Shown piece after piece: positions 1 through 9,277 of a stretch of DNA of 64,000 nt (positions are counted from its first letter, which is position 1; the number at the start of each line of letters is the position of its first letter). The position numbers and the translations under genes are program-made. Below the pieces are notes generated by a model, which saw nothing but the letters and a program-made list of their open reading frames with translations, did no database searches and was not told the origin of the DNA. Source of the stretch: Gilliamella sp. ESL0443 (lineage in GTDB: Bacteria; Pseudomonadota; Gammaproteobacteria; Enterobacterales; Orbaceae); the NCBI RefSeq assembly GCF_019469165.1, contig NZ_CP048263.1:1612001-1676000 (forward strand), written 5' to 3'.

Positions 1-869
<869 letters not shown>

Positions 870-1325
870 ATGGATATACGTAAAATTAAAAAGTTAATTG
901 AATTAGTAGAAGAATCAGGTATTTCTGAGCTTGAAATTTCTGAGGGTGAAGAATCGGTTCGAATTAGTCGGTCGACACCTACCTATACAGCTCCAGTGCA
1001 AAACATTCAAATTCCCCAACCGGTTGCTGTTCCTGCTCCAACAGTCACTGCGGCTACAGTTGAAGCAGAAGTCATCACAGAAACTAATAGTGGCACAACC
1101 ATAAAATCACCAATGGTTGGTACGTTCTATCGAACTCCAAGCCCTGAATCTAAAGCATTTGTTGAAGTCGGTCAATCTGTAAATGTTGGTGATGTGCTTT
1201 GCATTGTTGAAGCAATGAAAATGATGAACCAAATTGAATCAGAAAAAGCAGGGACTATTAAAGCTATCTTAGTTGAAAATGGTCAACCAGTTGAATTCGA
1301 TCAACCACTATTCATTATTGAATAA
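870..1325 (+). CDS. accB: Biotin carboxyl carrier protein of acetyl-CoA carboxylase
   Basis: AccB carries the biotin that AccC carboxylates and that the carboxyltransferase (AccAD) then uses to make malonyl-CoA, the first step of fatty acid synthesis. The 151 residues show the usual order: an N-terminal dimerisation segment (about 1-35), a Pro/Ala/Val-rich linker (about 36-75), and the biotinyl domain (about 76-151) with the biotinylation motif EAMKMMNQ, modified lysine at residue 117. It is followed 40 bases later by accC, the conserved operon. In E. coli AccB represses its own operon; nothing here proves or excludes that. Identification is very secure. Confidence 0.97.
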   Translation: MDIRKIKKLIELVEESGISELEISEGEESVRISRSTPTYTAPVQNIQIPQPVAVPAPTVTAATVEAEVITETNSGTTIKSPMVGTFYRTPSPESKAFVEVGQSVNVGDVLCIVEAMKMMNQIESEKAGTIKAILVENGQPVEFDQPLFIIE

Positions 1326-1365
1326 TCAGAATTATTTGTTAACTTAGACGATTAAGAGATTGAAT

Positions 1366-2712
1366 ATGCTTGATAAAATTCTTATTGCTAACCGCGGAGA
1401 AATCGCTCTTCGTATTTTAAGAGCATGTAAAGAACTTGGAATTAAAACTGTCGCTGTTCACTCTTCGGCAGATAAAGACTTAAAACATGTGCTACTTGCA
1501 GACGAAACCGTTTGTATAGGTCCAGCAGCTTCAGCCAAAAGTTATCTTAATATCCCTGCATTAATCTCTGCTGCCGAAGTAACCGGCGCAGCAGCTATTC
1601 ATCCTGGATATGGATTTTTATCAGAAAATGCGGATTTTGCTGAACAAGTTGAACGTTCAGGCTTTATATTTATCGGTCCAAAACCTGATACTATTCGTTT
1701 AATGGGTGATAAAGTTTCAGCCATTGAAGCAATGAAAAAAGCAGGCGTACCTTGTGTTCCTGGTTCTGATGGTCCTCTTGGCAGTAATATGGACCTTAAT
1801 AAGCAAATTGCTAAAAAAATTGGTTATCCAGTTATTATTAAAGCGTCTGGCGGCGGCGGTGGTCGTGGAATGCGTATTGTTCGTGAAGAAAAAGATCTCG
1901 AACAATCAATCAAAATGACTAAACTTGAAGCAAAAACCGCATTTAATAATGATATGGTTTACATGGAAAAATTCCTAGAAAACCCACGCCATATCGAAAT
2001 ACAGGTTTTATCTGATGGGCAAGGTCATGCAGTTTATTTAGGTGAACGCGATTGTTCAATGCAAAGACGTCACCAAAAAGTACTTGAAGAAGCACCAGCG
2101 GTTGGTATTACACCGAAAATGCGTAAATTCATCGGTGAACGTTGTGTTAATGCATGTATCGAGATTGGATATCGTGGTGCAGGTACTTTTGAGTTCTTAT
2201 TTGAAAATGGTGAATTCTACTTCATCGAAATGAATACTCGTATTCAAGTAGAACACCCAGTTACTGAAATGGTTACTGGAGTTGATCTTATTCGTGAACA
2301 AATTCTGATTGCAGCTGGACAACCTTTGTCAATTAAGCAAAGTGACATTGAAATTAAAGGCCATGCAATTGAATGCCGAATCAATGCCGAAGATCCTAAA
2401 ACATTTATGCCATCTCCGGGCAAAATAACACGTTTCCATGCTCCGGGAGGATTTGGTATCCGTTGGGAATCACATATATATGCTGGCTATACTGTACCAC
2501 CATATTATGATTCAATGATCGGTAAATTAATCGCCTATGGTGAAACTCGTGAAGTCGCTATTGCCCGCATGAAGAATGCATTAGCAGAACTGGTTATTGA
2601 TGGTATAAAAACCAATATCGAACTTCATCTAGAGATTTTAAATGATGAAGGCTTCATAAAAGGTGGCACGAACATTCACTATTTAGAAAAGAAATTAGGT
2701 ATTTATGAGTAA
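1366..2712 (+). CDS. accC: Biotin carboxylase subunit of acetyl-CoA carboxylase
   Basis: AccC uses ATP and bicarbonate to carboxylate the biotin on AccB. The 448 residues begin [20 protein letters not shown], the family's N-terminal Rossmann segment; then come the ATP-grasp glycine loop GGGGGRGMR (about 164-172), the metal-binding region with [16 protein letters not shown], and the C-terminal biotin carboxylase domain. A TTG codon at 1360 in the same frame could add two residues, but AAGAGA upstream is better placed for the ATG at 1366, which also matches E. coli. It forms an operon with accB and is closed by a hairpin after the stop. Confidence 0.97.
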   Translation: MLDKILIANRGEIALRILRACKELGIKTVAVHSSADKDLKHVLLADETVCIGPAASAKSYLNIPALISAAEVTGAAAIHPGYGFLSENADFAEQVERSGFIFIGPKPDTIRLMGDKVSAIEAMKKAGVPCVPGSDGPLGSNMDLNKQIAKKIGYPVIIKASGGGGGRGMRIVREEKDLEQSIKMTKLEAKTAFNNDMVYMEKFLENPRHIEIQVLSDGQGHAVYLGERDCSMQRRHQKVLEEAPAVGITPKMRKFIGERCVNACIEIGYRGAGTFEFLFENGEFYFIEMNTRIQVEHPVTEMVTGVDLIREQILIAAGQPLSIKQSDIEIKGHAIECRINAEDPKTFMPSPGKITRFHAPGGFGIRWESHIYAGYTVPPYYDSMIGKLIAYGETREVAIARMKNALAELVIDGIKTNIELHLEILNDEGFIKGGTNIHYLEKKLGIYE

Positions 2713-2742
2713 AATAAGCCCTCAATAATTTGAGGGCTTATT
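2713..2742 (+). terminator. Hairpin after accC
   Basis: An inverted repeat AATAAGCCCTCAA / TTTGAGGGCTTATT with a three-base loop starts at the accC stop codon. It lacks a long T-run (TTATTGCTG follows), so termination may be incomplete, but position and stem favour a terminator that separates accBC from eda. Confidence 0.65.
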
Positions 2743-2777
2743 GCTGTATAGAAGTAAATAAAGTATAGGTAATACAT

Positions 2778-3416
2778 ATGAAAAATTGGAAAAAAAGCGC
2801 TGAAGAAATTTTAACATTAGGTCCAGTAGTTCCTGTTATTGTTATTGAGCGTTTAGAAGATGCCGTTCCTTTAGCAAAAGCATTGATTGCTGGTGGCGTG
2901 AAGGTTTTAGAAGTCACCTTAAGAACAGCTTGTGCACTTGACGCAATTAAGAAAATTATTAACGAAGTTCCAGAAGCTGTAGTCGGTGCCGGTACTGTAA
3001 CCACAGTAGAGCAACTTAAACAAGTAACTGAAGCGGGTGTAGAATTTATCATCACTCCGGGTATTACTGACTCTATTTTAAAAGCAGCAGTTGAAGGTCC
3101 TGTGCCAGTTATTCCTGGGATTGCAACCATTTCAGAATTATTAACAGCTCAAGAATATGGTTTAACAGCATTAAAATTCTTCCCTGCTGAAATTAATGGC
3201 GGTGTTGCTGCGTTAAAAGCGTTTGCTGGTCCTTGTGGTTATATGAAATTCTGCCCGACAGGTGGTGTGAATCCTAAAAACTATCGCGATTATTTAGCGC
3301 TTGATAATGTTCTTTGCGTTGGTGGAACTTGGTTTATTCCAACTGATGCAATTGCTAAAGGTGATTTTGCTAAAATTACTGAAATGGCAAAAGAAGCCGT
3401 TGCAGGAGCAAAATAA
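2778..3416 (+). CDS. eda: KDPG/KHG aldolase (2-keto-3-deoxy-6-phosphogluconate aldolase)
   Basis: Eda splits 2-keto-3-deoxy-6-phosphogluconate into pyruvate and glyceraldehyde 3-phosphate, and also handles 2-keto-4-hydroxyglutarate. The 212 residues follow E. coli Eda almost throughout: [28 protein letters not shown] with the catalytic glutamate region near 45-50, GAGTV, and FFPAE and CPTGGV around the Schiff-base lysine and phosphate site. No edd (phosphogluconate dehydratase) is adjacent, so the gene may serve sugar-acid breakdown as well as an Entner-Doudoroff route. It stands alone between two hairpins. Confidence 0.96.
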   Translation: MKNWKKSAEEILTLGPVVPVIVIERLEDAVPLAKALIAGGVKVLEVTLRTACALDAIKKIINEVPEAVVGAGTVTTVEQLKQVTEAGVEFIITPGITDSILKAAVEGPVPVIPGIATISELLTAQEYGLTALKFFPAEINGGVAALKAFAGPCGYMKFCPTGGVNPKNYRDYLALDNVLCVGGTWFIPTDAIAKGDFAKITEMAKEAVAGAK

Positions 3417-3426
3417 GTTTTATCTT

Positions 3427-3448
3427 ACCGCCGATATAAGTCGGCGGT
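3427..3448 (+). terminator. Terminator after eda
   Basis: A perfect stem ACCGCCGA / TCGGCGGT with loop TATAAG lies 11 bases after the eda stop, with only three T's following. It sits between eda and the convergent yadH and may serve both strands. Confidence 0.7.
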
Positions 3449-3462
3449 TTAGTCTGATTTGT

Positions 3463-4233
3463 CTAACTTCTAAGCCCTCTTCCACTTTCAATTATTCGCC
3501 ATGCTATAAAATATAAAATGCTAACAAATAATATAAGCATCGAAAAAGTAATAACTAATGAAACATCACTAATACCTAAAAAACCATAGCGAAAACCATT
3601 GATCATATAAACAATAGGATTAAGTTTAGAAACCCATTGCCAAAAAGTCGGTAACATAGTGATTGAATAAAAAACTCCGCCCAAGTAAGTTAACGGTGTT
3701 AATACAAAGGTTGGAATAATACTTATATCATCAAATGATTTTGCAAATACTGCATTTAACAATCCAGCTAATGAAAACAAAATTGAGGTTAATAATAAGG
3801 TGAAAACTACAAAAGTCCACGAATGAACTTCATATCTAACAAAAAATAACGATACAGCAGTGACCAACACACCAGTTAATAAACCACGCATTACACCACC
3901 ACCAACATATCCCCAAATAATAATATGAGTCGGAACAGGAGCAACAAGTATTTCTTCAATATTACGTTGAAATTTAGCACTAAAAAATGAAGAACAGACG
4001 TTTGTATATGAATTGGTTATGACCGACATCATAATTAAACCAGGCACAATGAATGCCATATAACTAAAGCCACCCATATCACCAACTCGCGAACCGATTA
4101 AATTACCGAAAATAATAAAATATAGTGACATTGTAATAACAGGAGGAATCAGTGTTTGGATCCAAATTCTTAAAAATCGGGTAACTTCTTTACGCCAAAT
4201 ACTTTTTAAGGCAATCCAATATAAATTATTCAT
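3463..4233 (-). CDS. yadH: ABC exporter permease, YadH family (ABC-2 type)
   Basis: The 256-residue integral membrane protein has the ABC-2 permease pattern: an N-terminal cytoplasmic piece, about six membrane segments, and the conserved region ending GFRYGFLGISD. It matches E. coli YadH in length and along its sequence (VPPVITMSLYFIIFGNLIGSR is cut here: VPPVITMS...FGNLIGSR). The start at 4233 is chosen because AAGGAG lies just before it; a frame extension to 4254 has no such site. It overlaps the end of yadG by eight bases, so the two are translationally coupled. The exported substrate is unknown. Confidence 0.93.
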   Translation of the reverse strand: MNNLYWIALKSIWRKEVTRFLRIWIQTLIPPVITMSLYFIIFGNLIGSRVGDMGGFSYMAFIVPGLIMMSVITNSYTNVCSSFFSAKFQRNIEEILVAPVPTHIIIWGYVGGGVMRGLLTGVLVTAVSLFFVRYEVHSWTFVVFTLLLTSILFSLAGLLNAVFAKSFDDISIIPTFVLTPLTYLGGVFYSITMLPTFWQWVSKLNPIVYMINGFRYGFLGISDVSLVITFSMLILFVSILYFIAWRIIESGRGLRS

Positions 4234-5164
4234 CAATAGCTCCTTTGGTATCATTTCGCAACAAATCTACAAATAATTCTTCTAATCGATTAGCTTTATT
4301 ACGAACACTAATCACTTTTATGTTTTGTTGATTGAGTTGTTCAAATAACTGATTTAATCCTTGTTGTTTATCTACGTTTACTTCTAACATGCCAGATTCA
4401 ATATCAGTATAATTATACCCTTTAAGGGAGATTGGTGTTGATGTTGGTACATAATCAATAATAATTGTTTCAGATTGACTTTTTGCTAGTAAATCACGCA
4501 TTGAAGAGTTAGCAATTAATTCTCCGTGCTGAATTATACCAATGTGACGGCAAAGCATTTCTGCTTCTTCCAAATAATGCGTGGTTAATATAATGGTGAT
4601 ACCTTGTTTATTAATCTCACGTAGAAAATCCCACATGGAACGACGTAACTCTATATCAACCCCAGCAGTAGGTTCATCCAGAATTAATAATTTAGGTTCG
4701 TGGACAAGTGCGCGAGCTATCATTAGTCGTCTTTTCATCCCACCTGATAACATATTAGCTCTACTATGTCGTTTATCCCATAAATCTAAAATACGCAGAT
4801 ACTTTTCAGCTCGTTGTAAAGCCAATTTTCGTGGCAACCCATAGTAACCACCTTGATTGGTAACAATTTGGATTACTTCTTCAAATTGGTTAAAGTTAAA
4901 TTCCTGAGGAACAAGTCCTAATTGTCTTTTTGCATTAACAAGATCCGTATCTAAGTCATATCCAAAGATTTTAACTTGGCCTGAGGTTTTAGTAACTAAA
5001 GAGCTAATAATACCAATGGTGGTTGACTTACCTGCACCATTTGGTCCAAGTAAAGCATAAAAATCTCCTGCCGCTACAGTTAAATTAATTCCTTTTAATG
5101 CTTCTACACCATTTTTATATTTTTTCTTAAGCGCTATAAGTTCTAGTGCAGGTGTTGACGACAT
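4226..5164 (-). CDS. yadG: ABC exporter ATP-binding protein, YadG family
   Basis: This is the ATPase partner of YadH. The 312 residues hold Walker A GPNGAGKST (about 40-48), signature LSGGMKRR, Walker B LLILDEPTAGVD and the H-loop TTHYLEEAE, followed by a C-terminal extension of about 90 residues typical of ABC-2 exporter ATPases. The operon order yadG-yadH, with an eight-base overlap, is as in E. coli. The pathway and substrate are unknown; the family is often assigned to drug or polymer export on weak grounds. Confidence 0.93.
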   Translation of the reverse strand: MSSTPALELIALKKKYKNGVEALKGINLTVAAGDFYALLGPNGAGKSTTIGIISSLVTKTSGQVKIFGYDLDTDLVNAKRQLGLVPQEFNFNQFEEVIQIVTNQGGYYGLPRKLALQRAEKYLRILDLWDKRHSRANMLSGGMKRRLMIARALVHEPKLLILDEPTAGVDIELRRSMWDFLREINKQGITIILTTHYLEEAEMLCRHIGIIQHGELIANSSMRDLLAKSQSETIIIDYVPTSTPISLKGYNYTDIESGMLEVNVDKQQGLNQLFEQLNQQNIKVISVRNKANRLEELFVDLLRNDTKGAIDE

Positions 5165-5275
5165 AAATGTATCCTAATTGAGTAAATTGCTATTTGAATA
5201 ATATGATATCATGTTTAATCAATTGACAATATTGTTTAATATTTAGATAAATATATGGATTAAGGAATAAATGTT

Positions 5276-5854
5276 ATGGTTAAAATTGGATTAGTTTCAA
5301 TATCAGATAGAGCATCACAAGGCGTTTATCAAGATGAAGGTATTCCAGCTTTGTTATCATGGTTAAAATCTGCATTGAAAACAGCTTTTATTACCGAACA
5401 ACGCATTATTCCCGATGAACAAATCATCATTGAAAAAACATTATGCGAATTGGTTGATGATTTGCAATGTAATCTGATTTTAACCACAGGCGGAACAGGA
5501 CCAGCAATAAGAGATGTAACACCTGACGCAACTTTAGCTATCGCAGATAGAATAATGCCCGGATTTGGCGAACAGATGCGGCAGATTAGTTTACATTTTG
5601 TTCCAACTGCGATCTTATCCAGACAAGTTGCTGTTATTCGTAAGCAATGTTTAATTTTGAATTTACCAGGTCGACCAAAATCAATCAAGGAAACACTTGA
5701 AGGTGTAAAGGATGATGAAGGTAACACTATTGTTACTGGCATATTTGCAAGTGTTCCATATTGTATTGATCTGCTAGAAGGTCCTTACATCGAAACACAT
5801 GATCACATCATTAAATCATTTCGTCCCAAAAATGCTATAAAATCTAATCTTTAA
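5276..5854 (+). CDS. mog: Molybdopterin adenylyltransferase
   Basis: MogA adenylates molybdopterin before MoeA inserts molybdate, so the cell is expected to make molybdenum cofactor enzymes. The 192 residues match E. coli Mog closely: IGLVSISDRAS near the N-terminus, the MPT-binding TTGGTGPA.RDVTPDAT, PGFGEQMRQISL, and LPGRPKSIKETLEGV. A Shine-Dalgarno-like AAGGAA lies 14 bases before the ATG. No other molybdenum cofactor gene is nearby. It stands alone and divergent from yadGH. Confidence 0.95.
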   Translation: MVKIGLVSISDRASQGVYQDEGIPALLSWLKSALKTAFITEQRIIPDEQIIIEKTLCELVDDLQCNLILTTGGTGPAIRDVTPDATLAIADRIMPGFGEQMRQISLHFVPTAILSRQVAVIRKQCLILNLPGRPKSIKETLEGVKDDEGNTIVTGIFASVPYCIDLLEGPYIETHDHIIKSFRPKNAIKSNL

Positions 5855-5868
5855 TTTTATGCAAATAT

Positions 5869-5886
5869 CATGCATAATTATGTAGA
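5869..5886 (+). promoter_or_regulatory. Possible ArgR operator (ARG box) upstream of argR
   Basis: The core TGCATAATTATGTA matches most positions of the E. coli ARG box core TGAATWWWWATTCA and lies about 150 bases upstream of argR, where autoregulation would be expected. A second palindrome, ATTCAA-ATA-TTTGAAT-like (5891-5905), follows closely but does not fit the box well. Support is only by eye. Confidence 0.3.
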
Positions 5887-6038
5887 TTATATTCAATATT
5901 TGAATGAAGCTTTATAAGCATACTAGCTTAATTAGCAATCATTAAAAATAACTGACCGTAATCAAGCATTTTAGTTAACCCGTTAATATGACTTATTGTT
6001 TTAATCAGTTAGTCATAAATTAAATTTAAAGGAACAGT

Positions 6039-6497
6039 ATGAAACAAAAAGATCTCACTAAAACTTTCAAAGAAATGCTTTTACAAGAAAAGTTTAGTTC
6101 TCAGATAGGTATCGTACAAGCCTTACAAGAACAAGGATTTGATAATATAAATCAATCTAAAGTATCGCGAATGTTAACTAAATTTGGCGCTGTAAGAACT
6201 CGCAACGCAAAATCTGAGATGGTTTATTGTTTACCTGCTGAAATGAGTGTTCCAACAACAAGCAGTCCATTAAAAAATTTAGTGTTAGATATTGATTACA
6301 ATAGTTCAATGGTTGTTATTCGAACAAGCCCAGGCGCAGCTCAGCTTATTGCGAGATTGTTAGATTCAATCGGTAAATCAGAAGGGATTTTAGGCTCAAT
6401 TGCCGGTGATGATACGATTTTTAGCACACCAACTAAAGATTGTTCTGTGAAAAAACTATATCAAACGATTATTGAATTATTTGAACGGAGTTTATAA
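6039..6497 (+). CDS. argR: Arginine repressor
   Basis: ArgR is the hexameric, arginine-binding repressor of arginine synthesis genes and an accessory factor in Xer recombination. The 152 residues show the winged-helix DNA-binding domain (about 1-70, with [20 protein letters not shown]) and the C-terminal oligomerisation and arginine-binding domain with [14 protein letters not shown] and [10 protein letters not shown]. Length and sequence match E. coli ArgR. A Shine-Dalgarno AAAGGAA precedes the ATG. In many enterics argR lies next to mdh; that neighbour is absent here. Confidence 0.96.
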   Translation: MKQKDLTKTFKEMLLQEKFSSQIGIVQALQEQGFDNINQSKVSRMLTKFGAVRTRNAKSEMVYCLPAEMSVPTTSSPLKNLVLDIDYNSSMVVIRTSPGAAQLIARLLDSIGKSEGILGSIAGDDTIFSTPTKDCSVKKLYQTIIELFERSL

Positions 6498-6548
6498 TTA
6501 ACAGTTTATTTTAACAAAGCTCTATAATTTTTTTTAATATTTAACCTA

Positions 6549-6576
6549 TTGACACATTTGGTAAAATCGTTAATCC
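6549..6576 (+). promoter_or_regulatory. Probable promoter for the lysC leader
   Basis: A perfect -35 TTGACA (6549-6554) is followed after 16 bases by TAATCC (6571-6576), a fair -10. Transcription would begin near 6583, just before the lysine riboswitch. The alternative -10 TATACG (6577) is spaced too far. Confidence 0.5.
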
Positions 6577-6599
6577 TATACGACACTGAAATCAGAATT

Positions 6600-6763
6600 A
6601 AGAAGAGGCGCATTACTCAGGCAGATCATTTTAGGGACTGGAGCCGCAAATAAATGATTGAGGGGATGTAATGCCGAGGTTTAATTGTTATTCCAGAAAG
6701 CAATTAAATCGACTGCAAGGGCTGAATCCCTTGGGTTGTCACCCTAACAGGTGGAGCGCTTCA
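6600..6763 (+). ncRNA. Lysine riboswitch (L box) controlling lysC
   Basis: The leader contains the conserved L-box blocks in order: AGAGGCGC at the P1/J junction, AGGGACTGGAGCCG, GGGGATGTAATGCCGAGG, AAGGGCTGAATCCCTTGGG, GTTGTCACC, and the closing GGTGGAGCGCTTC. GAAG (6602-6605) pairs with CTTC (6759-6762) and GCGC with GCGC to form P1. The family binds lysine and switches off lysC. Downstream, GAGC...GGTATGT (6754-6770) can pair with ACATGCC.GCTC (about 6793-6804), an alternative fold that would compete with the 3' side of P1. No terminator with a T-run follows, so control of translation or RNA stability is more likely than attenuation. Confidence 0.93.
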
Positions 6764-6843
6764 TGGTATGTATTTTTTTAACTGTATTAGGACATGCCCG
6801 CTCTATCTCTGTTAAAAATAAAAATTTTTAATATGAGGAATAC

Positions 6844-8205
6844 ATGGAAAGATCATTTATAATTGCTAAGTTTGGCGGTACTAGTGTTGCAGATTATCCC
6901 GCAATGGTTAATAGTGCCAATATTGTTATAGCTAATCCTAGTGTCAAAGTTGTTGTGTTGTCTGCCTCTGCAGGTATAACAAATTTACTGGTAGCATTAG
7001 CTGAAGGTCGTGATGCCAATGTAAGAGCAAAACATATCGCTAAAATTCAATCGATTCAATACAACATATTAGAAAATCTTCCTGAAAATCCAACCCTACG
7101 CGCTGAAATTGACCAAATAATTGCAAATATTGCCTCATTATCAGAAGCAGCAAGCTTGGCAACCTCCCCTGCTTTGACGGATGAATTAGTCAGTCATGGC
7201 GAAATAATGTCATCAAAACTATTTGTTGAAATATTAAAACAAAAACAAAAAAATGCCCTATGGTTTGATGTACGTAAAGTCATGCGTACCGATGACAAGT
7301 TCGGTAAAGCAGTACCAAAAATTGACGAAATTAAACAACTTTGCTGTGCACATTTGAAATCTTTGAATCCAGAAGCTATCGTAGTTACTCAAGGATTCAT
7401 TGGTAGTGAAAGTACGGGTAAAACCACAACTTTAGGTCGTGGTGGTAGTGATTATACCGCAGCTCTTCTTGGTGAGGCTTTAAACGCCACGCAAATAGAC
7501 ATTTGGACCGATGTTGCTGGTATTTATACTACCGATCCTCGTATCACATCAGGTGCGAAACGAATTGACGAAATATCATTTGCTGAAGCAGCTGAAATGG
7601 CGACCTTTGGTGCTAAAGTTCTACACCCTGCAACACTTGTTCCTGCTGTACGTAGTAATATTCCAGTATTTGTTGGTTCAAGTAAAGCGCCAGAAGCAGG
7701 TGGAACTATCGTTTATAACACACATAGCATAAAATCTGCACTACCTTCATTTAGAGCGTTAGCGCTTCGTCGCAAACAAACATTATTGACCTTAACTAGC
7801 TTAAATATGCTACACGCACAAGGTTTTTTAGCTAATGTCTTTACCATATTGGCTAAACATAATATTTCGGTTGATTTAGTCACCACCTCTGAAGTTAGTG
7901 TCGCATTAACCATTGATACTACAGGCACTAATACCAATGGAAATAGCCTATTAACAAAAGCATTATTCGATGAATTATCAACAGTTTGCCATGTTGAAGT
8001 TGAAGAAGATTTAGCACTAATTGCCATCATTGGTAACAATCTAACCACAACAAAAGGTATCGCTAAAGAAGTCTTTGGCGCTTTAGATGACTTTATTATT
8101 CGACTTTGTTGTTACGGTGCTAGCACCCATAATCTTTGCCTTCTAGCAAGAAGCAATGATGCTGAAGATGTAATAAAGGTTCTACACAAAACGATTTTCG
8201 AATAG
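6844..8205 (+). CDS. lysC: Lysine-sensitive aspartokinase III
   Basis: LysC phosphorylates aspartate, the first step to lysine, threonine, methionine and diaminopimelate. The 453 residues match E. coli LysC in length: KFGGTS near the N-terminus, VLSASAGITNLL, TSPALTDELVSHGE, TTTLGRGGSDYTAALL, then two C-terminal ACT domains (about 310-453) including FLANVFTILAKHNISVDL, which form the lysine-binding regulatory site. GAGGA precedes the ATG. Control is doubled: a lysine riboswitch in the leader and feedback at the ACT domains expected for the family. Confidence 0.96.
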   Translation: MERSFIIAKFGGTSVADYPAMVNSANIVIANPSVKVVVLSASAGITNLLVALAEGRDANVRAKHIAKIQSIQYNILENLPENPTLRAEIDQIIANIASLSEAASLATSPALTDELVSHGEIMSSKLFVEILKQKQKNALWFDVRKVMRTDDKFGKAVPKIDEIKQLCCAHLKSLNPEAIVVTQGFIGSESTGKTTTLGRGGSDYTAALLGEALNATQIDIWTDVAGIYTTDPRITSGAKRIDEISFAEAAEMATFGAKVLHPATLVPAVRSNIPVFVGSSKAPEAGGTIVYNTHSIKSALPSFRALALRRKQTLLTLTSLNMLHAQGFLANVFTILAKHNISVDLVTTSEVSVALTIDTTGTNTNGNSLLTKALFDELSTVCHVEVEEDLALIAIIGNNLTTTKGIAKEVFGALDDFIIRLCCYGASTHNLCLLARSNDAEDVIKVLHKTIFE

Positions 8206-8214
8206 TTTAATATC

Positions 8215-8238
8215 AGGGGCGATTACATTATCGCTCCT
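8215..8238 (+). terminator. Hairpin after lysC
   Basis: A nine-pair stem AGGGGCGAT / ATCGCTCCT (one G-T pair) with loop TACATT begins ten bases after the lysC stop. There is no T-run, so its strength is uncertain. Confidence 0.5.
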
Positions 8239-8319
8239 AATCATTAATCATATAAATCAACAATTAAACAAAATACCTAGAATATTTGAAAAAATAATTG
8301 TAAACTACGCCTAATATTT

Positions 8320-8340
8320 GTATGAATTTGTGATTCATAC
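8320..8340. promoter_or_regulatory. Inverted repeat upstream of the yeaQ-type gene, in a gene-less stretch
   Basis: GTATGAAT / ATTCATAC with a five-base centre TTGTG forms a perfect eight-base inverted repeat about 170 bases before the next gene. It resembles an ARG box core but the centre is one base too long. The rest of 8239-8507 shows only AT-rich sequence, with TATACT at about 8465 as a possible -10 for the downstream gene. Confidence 0.35.
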
Positions 8341-8507
8341 ATCTATAGCTTCATACTGTTCTACATAATAATCATTTTTCTTCATATTTAGATAACAATT
8401 TTTAAAGCTGTAAATTTTACGTTTTATTAATATCTGTTCAACAACTATCATCGTTATTTTTTAGCTATACTAGTAACTTTCAACTTAATTAGACGAAGGA
8501 AATTATC

Positions 8508-8750
8508 ATGGGTATTTTAAGCTGGATTATTCTAGGATTAATTGCTGGATGGATTGCTAAGTTTTTTATGCCATTAGGCCGTGTTGGTGTGATAAAAACT
8601 ATCCTACTTGGTGTAGCTGGTGCATTAGTCGGCGGTTATATCAGTACCTTCTTTGGTTGGGGTAGTGTGACTGGTTTTAACTTCCCAAGCTTGTTTATCT
8701 CTGTGCTTGGTTCTATTTTACTTATTTATCTTTACCGCCTTTTTAAATAA
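8508..8750 (+). CDS. GlsB/YeaQ/YmgE-family membrane protein
   Basis: This 80-residue protein has three hydrophobic segments with the glycine-rich pattern of the transglycosylase-associated (YeaQ/YmgE/GlsB) family: WIILGLIAGWIAKFFMP, then ILLGVAGALVGGYISTFFG, then FISVLGSILLIYLYRL. Members are inner-membrane proteins often induced in stationary phase or stress, with no firm biochemical role. AAGGAA precedes the ATG. It is monocistronic, closed by a strong terminator. Confidence 0.88.
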   Translation: MGILSWIILGLIAGWIAKFFMPLGRVGVIKTILLGVAGALVGGYISTFFGWGSVTGFNFPSLFISVLGSILLIYLYRLFK

Positions 8751-8766
8751 ATTTAATAGCAATTTA

Positions 8767-8792
8767 AATTGGCGAGTTTACTCGCCAATTTT
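8767..8792 (+). terminator. Terminator after the yeaQ-type gene
   Basis: A ten-pair stem AATTGGCGAG / CTCGCCAATT with loop TTTA is followed by TT. The position, 17 bases after the stop, supports a rho-independent terminator. Confidence 0.8.
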
Positions 8793-8861
8793 CACTCATC
8801 TATCCAATCAAAGTTCTCTCATTTATATCAATGTTTAAAACCTATTAACTTAAATAGCTTT

Positions 8862-9179
8862 TTAAGTATCCAAATTAATATATATGATAGTGAGTGATAA
8901 ATTAGCAAAAGACGCTAGAAGACATGCCAAAAAACCAACAAAAAGTACAATAAACTTATAAAACCCTATATTGCCAAAGCCTCCTAAATCCTTGTTACCA
9001 AAAACCACAAAGAATACTATTGCTAAAAGAATCCACGTAAATAAAAATAGTAATTTTTCTAAGCGATTATCAAATTTAAAGCCTATTGCAATACAAATAA
9101 CTTGAAAGGCAGTGAATATAATCATTAAAATTAGCCCAAAACTTCTACCCCAAATTTTGATATCATCAATTAATTCCAT
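8862..9179 (-). CDS. Small hypothetical inner-membrane protein
   Basis: I do not recognise this 105-residue protein. It has three predicted membrane segments: about 13-34 (FGLILMIIFTAFQVICIAIG), about 42-60 (LLFLFTWILLAIVFFVVFG) and about 72-98. A charged N-terminus and DNRLEK between the first two segments are the only polar blocks. Base composition and codon use resemble its neighbours. It lies alone on the minus strand between the yeaQ-type gene and cysS, so context gives no hint. The frame has an ATG and membrane-protein character, which makes it likely real. Confidence 0.6.
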   Translation of the reverse strand: MELIDDIKIWGRSFGLILMIIFTAFQVICIAIGFKFDNRLEKLLFLFTWILLAIVFFVVFGNKDLGGFGNIGFYKFIVLFVGFLACLLASFANLSLTIIYINLDT

Positions 9180-9277
9180 TTAATTTATTTAACGAGATTA
9201 TAAGAAGTAATTTCGCCACTTCCAGTTTTTTGTTATATTAAACACTAAAATTTATCAAATTTATTCTGCAGGATAAA

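Noticed and set aside
2738-3130. 130-codon minus-strand frame over eda
   Set aside because: Antisense shadow of eda; the plus-strand product is a full-length family match.
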